Assembly: GCA_934489915.1 (NCBI GenBank)
Contig: CAKSSZ010000097.1
Span: 1-6,105, forward strand
From: an uncultured Clostridia bacterium
Lineage (GTDB): Bacteria > Bacillota > Clostridia > HGM11514
DNA length: 6,105 bases
Reading direction: 5' to 3'
Numbering within the stretch: the first letter of the stretch is position 1; each line of letters starts with the position of its first letter. The notes under the pieces are model-generated. The model was given only the letters and a program-made list of their open reading frames with translations, had not been told where the DNA came from and ran no database searches. Positions 5,573-6,105 of the stretch are shown piece by piece. Position numbers and translations under genes: made by a program.

Positions 5573-6105
5573 TATTGCTTGACAATGGTGCTTCTTTTAA
5601 TTTTATTTGTGGTTGTTTTTTCAAATTCCCGATCCCTCAAAATAATTTTGGAGATTTTTTTATAGGATGGCAGGGGCGCCAGAACGTGGGAAATGTCCTC
5701 CTTCAAGCGGGCAGGTAAGTCGGTGATTTGTGTAATTCCCTCCGGTGCACAGTAGACTTCCGCATATAGAGCGTCTTCTTGGCCGGCGTCGTTCACATGA
5801 CCGTACACAATCACCTCGGTGACATAATCAATGGAGGAAATCAGCCCTTCCAGCTCTTCCGGGAAAATATTTTTGCCGTTGTCCAGCACGATTAAATTCT
5901 TTTTCCGGCCGGTGATCATCAGCTGACCTTTTTCATTGATTTTGCCATAGTCTCCGGTACGGAACCAACCGTCCGGGGAGAGCACCTGAGCGGTTTGCTC
6001 CGGTTGCTTGTAATAGCCCATCATGACAATCGGCCCTTTTACGCAGATTTCGCCGATTCCGTCACTGTCCGGCTCGCGAATGTCAATTTGACAGCAGGGA
6101 AGGGG
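5572..6105 (-). CDS. AMP-forming acyl-CoA synthetase / AMP-binding enzyme, C-terminal part
   Basis: Partial: 177 residues and the stop are visible; the N-terminus lies beyond base 6105. Coding continues to the window edge without a stop. Members of the adenylate-forming (ANL) superfamily activate a carboxylic acid with ATP and transfer the acyl group to CoA or a carrier. Visible motifs, numbered within the fragment: GIGEICVKGPIVMMGYYK at 16-33, WFRTGD at 47-52 (Asp52 binds the ribose of ATP), the hinge GRKKN at 66-70, then NGKNIFPEELE, and near the C-terminus TNKIKR at 166-171, whose Lys168 corresponds to the catalytic lysine (the usual preceding Gly is Asn). The style is that of long-chain fatty-acid ligases of clostridia, but the substrate-pocket region is not in the window, so the acid is unknown. 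Cytosolic or membrane-peripheral. The gene ends 115 bp upstream of serC. Confidence 0.9.
   Translation of the reverse strand, partial: PLPCCQIDIREPDSDGIGEICVKGPIVMMGYYKQPEQTAQVLSPDGWFRTGDYGKINEKGQLMITGRKKNLIVLDNGKNIFPEELEGLISSIDYVTEVIVYGHVNDAGQEDALYAEVYCAPEGITQITDLPARLKEDISHVLAPLPSYKKISKIILRDREFEKTTTNKIKRSTIVKQ

Overview
The window looks like a chromosomal stretch from a low-to-mid-GC member of the Bacillota, most likely Clostridia. The basis is AGGAGG-type ribosome binding sites, TTGACN-17-TATAAT promoters with AT-rich flanks, CCA-encoding tRNAs, a four-cysteine L28, and a Clostridia-like short SerA with an ACT domain. This is inference from gene style; nothing in the window names a species. 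Every supported gene lies on the minus strand, so transcription runs from high to low coordinates.

Layout in transcription order. 6105-5572: C-terminal part of an AMP-forming acyl-CoA synthetase, cut by the window edge. 5457-3188: serC then serA, two steps of serine synthesis from 3-phosphoglycerate, 23 bp apart behind one strong promoter. 3089-2904: rpmB (ribosomal protein L28) with its own promoter, followed by a GC-rich hairpin. 2733-2497: a tRNA operon Asp(GTC)-Thr(GGT)-Lys(CTT) with a consensus promoter, identical 4-nt spacers and a strong terminator. 2299-1451: an AT-rich TIM-barrel sugar isomerase/epimerase-like gene with its own promoter and terminator. 1159-473: an unrecognised six-helix membrane protein with its own promoter and a downstream hairpin. 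370-1: the N-terminal part of a CapA-type lipoprotein, cut by the window edge.

How they fit together. SerA oxidises 3-phosphoglycerate to 3-phosphohydroxypyruvate and SerC transaminates that to O-phosphoserine. No phosphatase (SerB) is present here. The retained His/Asn/Asn set in the SerA ACT domain suggests feedback by L-serine. rpmB and the tRNA operon are housekeeping translation genes. The isomerase gene is visibly AT-richer than its neighbours and may be a later arrival. The membrane protein and the CapA-like lipoprotein may be linked by read-through, but a hairpin lies between them.

I see no CRISPR array, insertion sequence, integrase, phage gene, toxin-antitoxin pair or recognisable defence system. 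The region is mostly ordinary core genome. The points most worth checking are the SerA active-site variation, two palindromes placed at promoters, the AT-rich isomerase unit and the orphan membrane protein.
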